DNA of 64,000 bases, from NCBI GenBank assembly GCA_900239685.1, contig OENT01000685.1:21769-85768 (forward strand). The letters run 5' to 3'. Of the stretch, positions 1 through 9,823 are shown piece after piece; the first letter of the stretch is position 1; every line of letters starts with the position of its first letter. Source of the stretch: Rotaria macrura. Its lineage: Eukaryota; Rotifera; Eurotatoria; Philodinida; Philodinidae. The notes below the pieces were generated by a model. The model was not told where the DNA came from. It worked only from the letters and a program-made list of their open reading frames with translations, and did not search any database. A program made the position numbers and the translations under genes.

Positions 1-2
1 TT

Positions 3-315
3 TCAGCCAATCAATCAATAGTTAAGATTGACTGACTGAACTTTTAGTCCATTTAGCGCATGTTCATAGAAAACTCCGACTACAAGATTTCAATCTAATT
101 ATTGTGATAATACTCTGAAAATTTTAACCAAAAAGAATCCTTTTCTCTTGAAATGTTGAATATGCATGCAAATTCCATTTTTGCGACAAGTGAAAATGTT
201 CAGAGTATTGTAAAAATCACTAGATCAAAATCTTATAATTTGAGCTTCTGATGAACACGTACGAAATAGGCCAGAAATTCAATATGTTGCTCATTACTCT
301 TGATTGATTGGCTAA
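3..315. repeat. Possible small inverted-repeat element
   Basis: The motif AGCCAATCAATCAA occurs near position 5 and in inverted orientation near 301-314, giving 14 matching terminal bases about 310 bp apart. The interior is AT-rich without an ORF. This could be a MITE or a chance hairpin. No target duplication can be tested because the left end lies at the window edge. Confidence 0.3.
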
Positions 316-900
316 GAGCATGAGTTCTCTTAGACTTTTCTTAGTCTCACTGAAACCTGCTTAGAGAAAAAAAATGAAATCAAAATCCAGGAATTAGTTG
401 GGATACTTTCCTCGTCAGATAAATTTTCATCAACTACTCAAGTATTTGTTTTCGGTGATAACAAAGCCTATATTGTTTTATGTTCGAGTCATTCTGCAAC
501 GTCTTTTATTCAATACTTACGAGTACTTATTCATACTTATATGTGGAAAGAAAAGAGATGATTCGTTGATTTCTCAATGCTTTTTGTATTACTTAGGAAA
601 ATGAGAATGTACAAGTATTAAAGAGTATTTTCACGATAACTCATCAAGAAAGATTTTTTCAACATTCATTAATTTGCGACTCATAGATAATTAGATAAAA
701 ACTGGAACGATGCATTTGATTTGTTTATCTTGTTTGTATCATTCATCTACTTTTCATATTTTGTCGACATCTTGGAGACGATTACTAGTACAATAATTAC
801 AATATTTTTGAATTGTCGATATGTTATTCTATTCACTCATCATAAGTATCGTTGGTCTATATTTAAATTAAATTTAGAAAAATCATAGTTTATTTTATAG
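316..900. other. Intergenic; upstream of first F-box gene
   Basis: AT-rich sequence with no recognisable gene. A 68-codon open frame at 398-604 has no recognisable motif and I do not accept it as a gene. The stretch ends in a T-rich acceptor (TTTTATAG) that abuts the ATG at 901, so its last part is probably an intron or outron. Confidence 0.5.
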
Positions 901-1875
901 ATGAAAATACAGAATAGTCTATCTAGAATGGAATCATTACCGAATGAAATTCTCATTGATCTCTATCAATATTTCGATGGTCGAGAACTGTATGATTCTT
1001 TTTATAATCTTAATTCTCGTTTTAATATTCTTCTTCAATCATTAACACATCTTGCACTTTTCCTTAAAGAACCTTTTGATAATTTAATTTATTCGAATAT
1101 GATATATTCAACTCAAATTCATACGCTAAATATTTATTCACGGCACAATATAAAATTTGATGAATTTTTCAATGTTCATCGTTTCACTATATGGTATCCT
1201 ACTGATGAACAGATCGGGCAAATAAATTCGAAATCGTTTCCATATCTCGAATATTTGTCTGTATCATATACAATAGCGAAATCTTCGATATGTTCATTGT
1301 ATCAAAAGATATTTTCGAATGATTTTCCCTTATTAAAATCTTGTTTGTTATCCGGACGTGAATCTCCAATGAATACGAACAATTGGAATCAATCTCCTAA
1401 TATAAAATATTTACATGTAACATCAATCGAACCGTCAATATTGACGTCTTGTCCAAATCTATATTCATTAAATTTAGTATTACCAACATTGTATAATATT
1501 TCGAGAAATTTTACAGTACATTTTAATCTTAAACGAATGAAATTAATTATAGCAAGTATTGTTTGGTTTGAGAACGAAGAAAATTTTGAAATTCTTTTTC
1601 TATCAATGCCAAATATTGAACGATTATCTGTACATAAATTATTTTCTATTACGAATTCTCATGATTTACTACTCAATTATGATTGGTTATCAAAAGTAAC
1701 AGAACGTTGTTTACCATTATTGAAACAGTTTACTTATCACATCTATATTTGCAATTTATTCAATATCGATCAAACAGATATCGATAACAGACTTCCTGAA
1801 ATAAAGAATAATTTTTCTAGGATTTATAAAAATCAGTCAGAATATTTTCTTAAAATAAAGAAACATAACACCTAA
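901..1875 (+). CDS. F-box protein, paralogue 1
   Basis: 324 aa, single exon. The N-terminus carries an F-box (about residues 10-50: MESLPNEILIDLYQYF followed by the Leu/Phe-rich helices). F-box proteins usually bind SKP1 and act as substrate receptors of SCF ubiquitin ligases. The rest is Leu-rich and resembles irregular leucine-rich repeats, with family signatures such as CPNLYSLNL (about 188-196) and a YDWL motif near residue 262. Four other genes in the window share this architecture, length and lack of introns. A splice acceptor TTTTATAG ends exactly before the ATG; a second in-frame ATG lies at 928. The stop is 26 nt upstream of the next F-box start. The substrate is unknown. The F-box call is firm; SCF membership is inferred from the family. 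Confidence 0.82.
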   Translation: MKIQNSLSRMESLPNEILIDLYQYFDGRELYDSFYNLNSRFNILLQSLTHLALFLKEPFDNLIYSNMIYSTQIHTLNIYSRHNIKFDEFFNVHRFTIWYPTDEQIGQINSKSFPYLEYLSVSYTIAKSSICSLYQKIFSNDFPLLKSCLLSGRESPMNTNNWNQSPNIKYLHVTSIEPSILTSCPNLYSLNLVLPTLYNISRNFTVHFNLKRMKLIIASIVWFENEENFEILFLSMPNIERLSVHKLFSITNSHDLLLNYDWLSKVTERCLPLLKQFTYHIYICNLFNIDQTDIDNRLPEIKNNFSRIYKNQSEYFLKIKKHNT

Positions 1876-1886
1876 TGTACATCTTG

Positions 1887-1899
1887 TTTTCTCTTCTAG
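1887..1899 (+). promoter_or_regulatory. Splice (trans-splice?) acceptor between two F-box ORFs
   Basis: A pyrimidine tract ending TTTTCTCTTCTAG lies between the stop of the first F-box ORF (1873-1875) and the ATG of the second (1902), leaving 2 nt before that ATG. No poly(A) signal fits in the 26-nt gap. This is the arrangement expected of an operon resolved by spliced-leader trans-splicing, which is reported in bdelloid rotifers. A cis intron fusing the two ORFs is a less likely alternative, because the first ORF ends in a complete F-box protein. Confidence 0.45.
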
Positions 1900-1901
1900 A
1901 T

Positions 1902-2846
1902 ATGTTGACTTTGTTAGAAGATTTACCGAATGAATTACTCATAGAAATTTTTTACTACATGAAAATTCGTGATTTATCATATGGTTTGTGGAATTTAAAT
2001 AAACGTTTGAATCAATTAATTCGTTCACTTAAATATTTATGTTTAATTTTAAATCGAAATCAAACATATGATACAGTTTTATTATCTGAACAAATTGTTC
2101 GCATTGTTATTGTTACATTGGATAATATTGAATTGAAACCATTTGTTAATTTACGTTCTCTAATATTGAATTTAGCCACTGAATATCATTTAAAACAAAT
2201 TCGATCCGATGTTTTACCGAATCTTATTTATCTTTCATTACCACTATCATTCAATTATCAATCAACAAGACAATTAGCATTTGAAGTCTTCTCAAATCGA
2301 TTCGCTTTTCTTCGTTTTGCTGATTTAGGTGTAATTGATATGCCAATAAATTTACCATGGTCACAGTCACCATCTCTTCGATCAATTCGTATATCTGCTT
2401 CAAACATTAATATAATACCCTTAGTTCTTCAATCATGCAATCAATTAAGTCATTTTCAAGTGCGTATTACTGGTGAACATCATTTAGATACATCTTCAAT
2501 GGCAATCATACTAGATCATCCATTAAAACAATTTATCTTCTTACAATCTCAAAATTCAACATTTGTCCATGATATTACAACAATAATATATTTAATACCA
2601 AATGTTAAACATATTGACTTACGATTATGTACACGATCATTTATTGATTTAGCTACATTGATTACGAAAAATTTGTCTAGTTTAAATAGATTTGATTGTC
2701 ATATTATTGAATTTCCAAATAAAGACGAAAATATTGATATTAATACAATAAGAAATATTCATCGGTGCTATTCTAGCATTCAATGTACATTACGAGAAGA
2801 TTGTTTTTGTTTATATACGTCGAAAAGAATGGATAATACAAATTGA
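1902..2846 (+). CDS. F-box protein, paralogue 2
   Basis: 314 aa from the ATG at 1902. An in-frame ATG at 1875 overlaps the upstream stop (TAATG) and would add 9 residues, but the acceptor at 1899 makes 1902 the better start. The F-box spans about residues 4-45 (LEDLPNELLIEIFYYM), followed by a Leu-rich C-terminal region with weak LRR character (SCNQLSHFQV, IPNVKHIDLRL). It is the most divergent of the five paralogues and lacks the YDW motif seen near the C-terminus of the others. It probably has an SCF substrate-receptor role like its relatives. It is downstream of, and likely co-transcribed with, paralogue 1. Confidence 0.78.
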   Translation: MLTLLEDLPNELLIEIFYYMKIRDLSYGLWNLNKRLNQLIRSLKYLCLILNRNQTYDTVLLSEQIVRIVIVTLDNIELKPFVNLRSLILNLATEYHLKQIRSDVLPNLIYLSLPLSFNYQSTRQLAFEVFSNRFAFLRFADLGVIDMPINLPWSQSPSLRSIRISASNINIIPLVLQSCNQLSHFQVRITGEHHLDTSSMAIILDHPLKQFIFLQSQNSTFVHDITTIIYLIPNVKHIDLRLCTRSFIDLATLITKNLSSLNRFDCHIIEFPNKDENIDINTIRNIHRCYSSIQCTLREDCFCLYTSKRMDNTN

Positions 2847-5772
2847 GAAATGATTCATTTTTTTTGGTTCTATGGTGAAGTTTGTCGATGATATTTTGGC
2901 GACATATTTAGTACAAAGTTTTTTGTGTGCAGTGAATATTTCTTTCTCATCAATGCAAATGAATTGAACGTTTTCTTTCACTCATCTCAGTTAGGTCGGA
3001 TTTTCTTTTGTTGCAAGAGTTAAGAATTAAAATCTAATTTTTGTTTTTCATCTATAATAAGTAACTTTTTCTTAAAGAAATTTTTTTATTATTTCTATGT
3101 ATACTTTCTTTTTAGTTTTGTAGATTCATAGAGCTTGTATGACTAATGAAACACTATAGTTATGCTATGATGATTGATTTTTATTAAATGTATTTATATA
3201 TTAATAGTAGATGATGATAGTATGTTTTGCTTTGCTTTATTTCGATGTATTAATCTTCGTTATTTAAGCTAATCTATCATTGAATTGGAATCAAATATAT
3301 CAAATAACTAATCAAATGAACGATCTCATGTAGAAAATATCGTCAGAAGATTTTTATGCAACATTTGATTACGATGAATAAATTGTTCTTTTTTTGGTAC
3401 TCGTATTATTTTATTGCAGAAAACAATATATATATATATATATATAACAAACGTAAGTTTCTTAGTTTGAAATTCTACGGTTTTCTTACTATATAGTTAC
3501 AATCACATCAATATTGAACACATAGATTTTCTTCACATTTTCATCGAGACAATCGTTTGAGCTCGTCTTTTGATTTTTTAACTCCTCTGGAACATTCCAT
3601 AAGCTTGATCGAACTGTGATTTATCTGAGCAGACTTATTCATAGTGTAGTATAGATGGAAATTTGCATGGAAGTTATGAAAAATTATGAGTAGCCATGCA
3701 CCAATTATTCTTTAGTCCTTATCATATAATTAACTTCAGTATTTGTAAGTTATTACAATTTCAAGATTTACATCATACGTCTCTCGTTTACTGTCATTCA
3801 TTGTTGTATTAATAATTCGACATCTTCACGAGTCATATTATCTGTGAAGTATTTTGTGAAACACAATCTAACGAATTTTTTGAAGTGCTTAGAACTAGAA
3901 ATTTGCATTCTCTCTATTGGAAATCGAAAACATTTCAGAAAAAACGTATTGTAAAATAAATTGAACAGAATGATTATCACATTCTACTGCGAACAACATT
4001 TTTATTGAGTTCGACGTTTTTAATACTGCAGAGACTGTGCAACAAACTCTTCTTGTTTCTGCAGATTATTGAAAATAACGAGATTCCCGATTGTTGCGAG
4101 TTGCCTTTTTTCGGAAATAGAACATCAATGTAAATGCAAGAATATTAATTATTTTTTCATATCACTAAATTAAAAAACGTTAGAAAATACTGGTACATAT
4201 GAAATTAGCTTATTAATTCTTTTTTTTGCCGATAAAAAATTGCGCAAAGTTTTATAGATCCATTAGATTTAGTAACAAGAATAGACCATTTCAATGGAGG
4301 ACTACTGTTTTGTTCATGTGTAACTTAAACTTTCAATTCTTGAATATCGATAGACTTTACTCATCAGTAGAGTGTAAAGGTCTATAATCATTTCTCAAGG
4401 ATGTCTATTGTTCGGGATTATGCACCTTTACTGCTCAACTTAATCTTTCACATTTACACATACAACTAAAATGAGGTGATTATGTACATAGAATTTAAGT
4501 TTATGTCTTCGATAGAACAAAATGAGAAAAGCAACAAAATGAATATAACAATTGAAGTGAGTATACTGATGAGGGAGCATCTACATTTATCAAATCGCTT
4601 TTCGATCAAGATGATGTTCATATGATGCGCTCTATATAGTGAACAAAACAAAAGTCTAGACCGATTTTATTTTTCAAACCTTCATTCTCGAATATCAACT
4701 TCCGAGTTTCGACTTCGAACTTTGCATGAAGAAAAATTTCAACGAGATTCGTCCATCGAACAGCATTTTGGCTTATCTAGTATTTCTCATGTAGAGATGT
4801 AAATGAAAACACTTTGACACATGAGAATTTCCAATATTTAAAAATATGAACCATTATGAAAGTTATGACTTGTTCAAATGATTATCTATGCAAAGTTTAA
4901 ATATATTGTACGCATCAAATGAATATCATCTTGATCGAAAAGCTATTTGATACATGAAGATGTTTCATGGCGAACTCAACATATGACTTAACGTCGATTG
5001 TTTTTCGAAGAGTAGATATCCAGGAACAACTTTTTCCAGTCCTGATTCCAAAGCTCTCAATAAGTGATAAGTTTAGTGCAGTTTTCTTTTTTCTGAAATC
5101 ATTCTTTTTACTTTTCCCTGAGTCAACACTTTTTAACATAATTTTTTATATAGTAGAGGATTGCTAATTCATTAGTATTTTCTTGTTTACAAACAAGAGC
5201 TTGCACTTCATCTTTAGTCTACTTTGAAAAAGTAAAGTACTATGAACTGAAACATCTGTAATCGAATACTAATTTTGTAGTCTAGCAACATATATTGACA
5301 ATGGATCAACACTCGTACAATTTATGACACCGGGCCAAATTACTAGTACTATTGCTATTACTTACGCGGTTCGAGTTTAATTAAGGACAACATTTTAGTT
5401 TTAACTCATACTGTTGGTCTTATAACTGATCTGATTTTTGTTCGTAATTACAAAGGCGAGAAATTTTCATGATTTCACTTTACAGAAAAATTTAAGTTAG
5501 CTATTTTACTTGAATTCGTAGCGTGAAGATAAAATGTCATCGATAATAACAGACTTTATTTTTTATTTTCCAGTCTCATTTAGTATGACATGTTTTTTTA
5601 TTTTTCTACATGAAGATATTAATAAGAAAAAGACTTTTATTTGAAAACTAATCGATTGAAAGTTATAATACATTCAGATTCTAGAGGCTTCTCTGGTTAC
5701 GTATCCACACATATCTCTAATAGATAATCATAAATATAAAGGGCCTTGTGCATCATCTATAAGAAGAACAAA
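2847..5772. other. Long AT-rich spacer, no gene seen
   Basis: No ORF with recognisable motifs. It holds a (TA)n microsatellite at about 3427-3446 and scattered short frames of 60-74 codons without homology I recognise. Some of it may be older F-box gene remains, but I could not align them by eye. Confidence 0.5.
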
Positions 5773-6040
5773 ACATTTGTTGAAGGTTATCGTCGATTGA
5801 AATTCCCACTGGAAAATTTGACAAAAATATTCCAATACTTTGATAAAAAGAATCTATTTCGAGCATTCGACAAGCTCATTTCTTGTTTTAACATACTACT
5901 TCGAATTGTCGATATTCTTATTTTTTTATCTTCATGATGTCAATGAAGACTATCATTCTTTTAAATCAATACTTCAGTTTCTTTATTTTACAAATATTCA
6001 TCGTCTAATACTAAGATTACTGTTAATCTCAAATGTATAA
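5773..6040 (+). pseudogene. Decayed F-box gene (frameshifted)
   Basis: The frame ending at 5937 still reads as the family's F-box: after a RRLKFPLENLTKIFQYF segment comes a DKKNLFRAFDKL segment and then CFNILL, matching positions 8-50 of the intact paralogues. The N of the usual LPNE motif has become LEN, and the frame stops at 5937. The homology continues in a different frame, where FTNIHRLIL at about 5990-6020 corresponds to FTQIRRLIL in the 7870 gene. At least one frameshift and an internal deletion are therefore needed. No intact product is expected. Confidence 0.7.
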
Positions 6041-6441
6041 TAATACAAAAGCATAAGAGCTTTAAATAATCAAATAATGATTCTAGTACTTAATCTTGAA
6101 TGGCTAAGAATTTTTTTTTCCTATCTTAAGTTCTAAAATATGCTAAGCATATTTTATCGATAAACACACAATTTTTAATCGATTCGATTACTATTTTAAA
6201 AGACTTGTAATTTAATGAGATTCGATAAAATTTACTTATCAATAAGTTCGATGAAATAAAACGAAAAATAAAAAGTTCATAATATTTATTCATGGTCACA
6301 ATGAGAAATTCATAAGATAATTTTTTCAAATATTTCCTTAATAGTAACTATGAGATTATATTTTTACGTCTTGTCAGATAAACTACGAATGAACATGTTT
6401 TCAATAGAAATCGTTCACGATCTTGAGATTTTCATTTCATC

Positions 6442-6627
6442 ATGACATTCGATGCTTCGTTTTTCATAGATCATCATTCAAGAAATGAAGAATTATTATC
6501 GAATGAAATTCTTCGTTTCATCTTTACGAATGATAAGTACAAAAAATGTATGCGATACAAGAATAATCAATTTGTCTTCTGCTACGTACAAGTTCTAGAC
6601 GTATGTTTGCTCGGAAATCAATTGTAG
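6442..6627 (+). pseudogene. F-box relic
   Basis: A 61-codon frame contains EELLSNEILRFIF, the core of the family F-box (compare LPNEILxDxFxYF), followed by unrelated residues and a stop. Only the first part of an F-box domain remains. It lies between the 5773 pseudogene and the intact gene at 7870, consistent with a decayed tandem copy. A chance match is possible but unlikely next to two clear relatives. Confidence 0.5.
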
Positions 6628-7869
6628 TGCGAGACACAGTTTTAATGAGGAGATTTACGGGAGAAAAATCCAGGCGTTACGAATTGATTTTTGATTTGTT
6701 CTACTCGAATAGATCTTTATGTATTTATTCGGGTATAGAATGAATATTTTTCTCATCGGGAGAGTACAGTAGTTATTATCTAAAAAAATGAATACTATTT
6801 GATAGAAGAGATAAAATTTATTCCATTCGACTTACTCTAGATTTCTTGTCGACAAGATGAGATGTAGGATCATCGGATGTATGTAGAAAAATTTTCAGAT
6901 GATTTGTTCGAACATTGAATTAATACGTTGCTTCCATCAGTTTGTCATAAGATGAATGATTGGTCAAACATGTTCTCCTTGTAGCAAGACATACAGAATT
7001 GGAAGCTCGACAAAATCGTCCTATTGATTAGGACAGTGGCGAGACCAAGGAGGATGTGAGAACTCGGCCATTCTCCCAACGGATGGGGGGGGGTACTTTT
7101 TAAACACGTTTTTTATTCGTTAGAAGAGGTTCTCCAAAATCACCCCTAACCCAAGCTCCTGCTTTCCCTGACAGGGCTAGAATTAACTTGAAAAGGCATC
7201 ATCTGTTGATAGTTAGTATAGCTTTTACGTTTATAAAATTCTATCGGAAAAGTAGAATTTCTTTTAATCTACTAATGGTATCAATTGATGAGTGCTACTG
7301 AATCATCTGAAAAATTCTACAACTTTTCAAGAGTAGAAATATTACATTCTGTAGATTTCAAAGTTATGAGCAAAATAATTATCTTTCCCAAGAATACTAT
7401 TCAAATAAATATGTGCTTGTTCTAAATTCTCTTTTCACTCATATTGAGGTTCAGGAATGCTATAGGATATCCTTGTCGTGCATAATACTATCGTTGTTCT
7501 GCAAACGATGTAGAGTGAATTGCATGTTTGATCAAAATATGTGGTTCCTTTTCATTTCATCATATACATATACACATCTACACTTTCAGACATGTAACTT
7601 TATGAGAAACACTGCAGCATGAGCATTGAAGTTGGTATGTGAAACATTCCCCTGGAAATAGATAAGTAAATCGTGTACAAAATTTGACTCTTTTCAATAG
7701 TATCTCTGATCTTCTGTAGATATTTTTTCACTTTTCTATTCTGAGAGTAACGTGTACACAAAAACTATACATCGTATATTCTACATTCGAATAGAACGAA
7801 TTAACATGTAATAAAACTGAAAATTTATCTGGTTTTTTTTTATATTTCAGATTAAAATCCGTAAGAAAT
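6628..7869. other. Spacer with possible transposon scrap
   Basis: No gene recognised. At about 7034 the sequence CAGTGGCGAGACCAAGG resembles a hAT-type left terminus and is followed by a G-run (7085-7093) and a short GC-richer stretch to about 7190, but I found no matching right end. The spacer ends in an acceptor (TTATATTTCAG) 19 nt before the ATG at 7870. Confidence 0.4.
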
Positions 7870-8853
7870 ATGAGCCCAAGTTGTTCTCGATTGGAGGTTT
7901 TACCTAATGAAATTCTTGCTGACATATTTCAGTATCTTACTACTGAAAATCTTTTTCAAAGTTTTTACAATCTCAATATTCGTTTCAATACACTAATTCA
8001 ATCTCTCAATGATCTTTATCTTCCGCTAACAACAAACGATTCTCAACAAATAGATTGTTATAATTATATTGCACCATATATTAATATTCTACGTATTGAA
8101 GGTAGTGCACAATTGAATTTAAATTATTTTACACAGATTCGTCGACTTATTCTTGTACAACCAATCGATGAACTGCTAGAACAAATCGAAATCATTCGTC
8201 TTCCTAAACTTGAACATTTTGCCATATATGTAGGAAATCGACGAGAACAACATCCCACACCTTTCTTTTGGAATCGGGTCTTTTCATATGATTTACCAAA
8301 TTTAGCAAGTTGTTGTTTTTATAAGATGAATTTAGTATGGACAAATGCAATATGGAAAAAAATGTTATCATTACGAATTTTAAAAGTTGGTGATATTGAT
8401 TTACTTGTATATGAATCTATTTTACTGTCATGTCCAAATTTATATTTTTTTAAATTTACAAGATTAATATCAAAACAAAAATCTTTACAGATTATTCAGC
8501 ATAAGAACTTGAAAAAATTAATCATCGTTCTACCATGGTTTGAAGAACTTTCACAAGCCGAAGATATGAATAATTATTTTTCATGTGTACCAAATATAGA
8601 ACAACTTATAATTCATCGAACAAATGAAAGTAATAGGATTGATGAATCATATGTAAAATTTGATTGGTATAAATCATCAATTACATTATATTTACCATTG
8701 CTCTCACGCTTCGTTCATTATTTTCACATATTGAAATCAAATCGATTGATAAATTCAACAACTCAAAATGTGCTTGATCGAATCGAAGACAATTTCAATC
8801 GAATTTATAGTGATTTCTATAAATATCAATTTATTTTTGATCTAATCGGATAA
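7870..8853 (+). CDS. F-box protein, paralogue 3
   Basis: 327 aa, single exon. The F-box occupies about residues 6-48 (LEVLPNEILADIFQYL). The C-terminal two thirds are Leu-rich with the family signatures SCPNLYFFKF, SCVPNIEQL and FDWYKS near residue 270, then a conserved LPLLSRF block. Length and block order match the genes at 901, 18230 and 21949. A pyrimidine-rich tract ending in CAG lies 19 nt upstream of the ATG. It is likely an SCF-type ubiquitin ligase substrate receptor; the target is unknown. Confidence 0.82.
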   Translation: MSPSCSRLEVLPNEILADIFQYLTTENLFQSFYNLNIRFNTLIQSLNDLYLPLTTNDSQQIDCYNYIAPYINILRIEGSAQLNLNYFTQIRRLILVQPIDELLEQIEIIRLPKLEHFAIYVGNRREQHPTPFFWNRVFSYDLPNLASCCFYKMNLVWTNAIWKKMLSLRILKVGDIDLLVYESILLSCPNLYFFKFTRLISKQKSLQIIQHKNLKKLIIVLPWFEELSQAEDMNNYFSCVPNIEQLIIHRTNESNRIDESYVKFDWYKSSITLYLPLLSRFVHYFHILKSNRLINSTTQNVLDRIEDNFNRIYSDFYKYQFIFDLIG

Positions 8854-9235
8854 TTATATTGACTTTCATTTAACTTTGTTGTGATCAAATCCGAGATGAT
8901 AATTTCCTAAAATTAGGTTTTCGATATATTTGATGATCAAAGTCATAAGTATAACAAACCCGTTGTTCATCAGTGTATCTAGTACCAAGCATGACTCATT
9001 GTGTTGAAGGATTACTTGTAAATCATACAATCCCGCAAGACTTTTTCTTTCTGAAAGAAGAATGTACATAAAAATCTGAAAGGTATGCGTATGAAAATAA
9101 TCTCTAGAACACGATCGACAAAGGCCATGACAGTTCCTCGAGTTCGTGTCTAGAAATTTTCTAATAATTGGATAAGAAATGCTATTAAAACAAAACTTCG
9201 GATGAATTGTATTTTAATTTTTTGGGATCTATTTA
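8854..9235. other. Short spacer, nothing recognised
   Basis: AT-rich 3' flank of the F-box gene up to the hAT-type element. No ORF with motif support. Confidence 0.5.
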
Positions 9236-9243
9236 GTTTACAT

Positions 9244-9815
9244 CAGAGCTGCCGGCCTGGCCTGGCGCCTGGCAGGCGCCTGGTGGCCTGCCAGGCCAGG
9301 CCACCTGTCCAGGCTGAATTTTGAAAATTTGGCCTGGCCTGATCCGCCCAGCTAATATATCAAGCCTGGTCCAGGCCAGGCCAGGCCAACAACTTTGGCC
9401 TGGTTGAAAAATTTATTGATTTCTTCACCCAAGCAGACAAACATTTGGAAACACGCGTTTAAACGCTCAATCGAGAACGCCGATTGTAAGTCACTAATGC
9501 TCATTAAAAAACGCAAGAAACNGTTTCTTGCGTTTTTTAATGAGCATTAGTGACTTACAATCGGCGTTCTCGATTGAGCGTTTAAACGCGTGTTTCCAAA
9601 TGTTTGTCTGCTTGGGTGAAGAAATCAATAAATTTTTCAACCAGGCCAAAGTTGTTGGCCTGGCCTGGCCTGGACCAGGCTTGATATATTAGCAGGCCAG
9701 GCCAGGCCAGGCCAGGCCAAGTAGCCAGCCAGTCCACAGCGCTTTGGCCCCCAGGCTGAGTCAGACTAGACCAGGCCAGGCCAGGCTGGAAAAAAGTGGC
9801 CTGTTGGCATCTCTG
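9244..9815. mobile_element. hAT-type foldback MITE with near-perfect palindrome
   Basis: The element is bounded by an exact 8-bp direct repeat GTTTACAT (9236-9243 and 9816-9823), the target duplication size of hAT transposons. Its ends are inverted: CAGAGCTGCC on the left and GGCATCTCTG on the right, fitting the loose hAT terminus YARNG. The 572-bp interior is GC-rich at the flanks, made of repeated GGCCTG/CAGGCC words. From about 9360 to 9690 it is an essentially perfect inverted repeat centred on the single N at 9522. No transposase is encoded, so it is non-autonomous. Open frames here, for example 9582-9890 on the minus strand, are by-products of the symmetry. Confidence 0.88.
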
Positions 9816-9823
9816 GTTTACAT

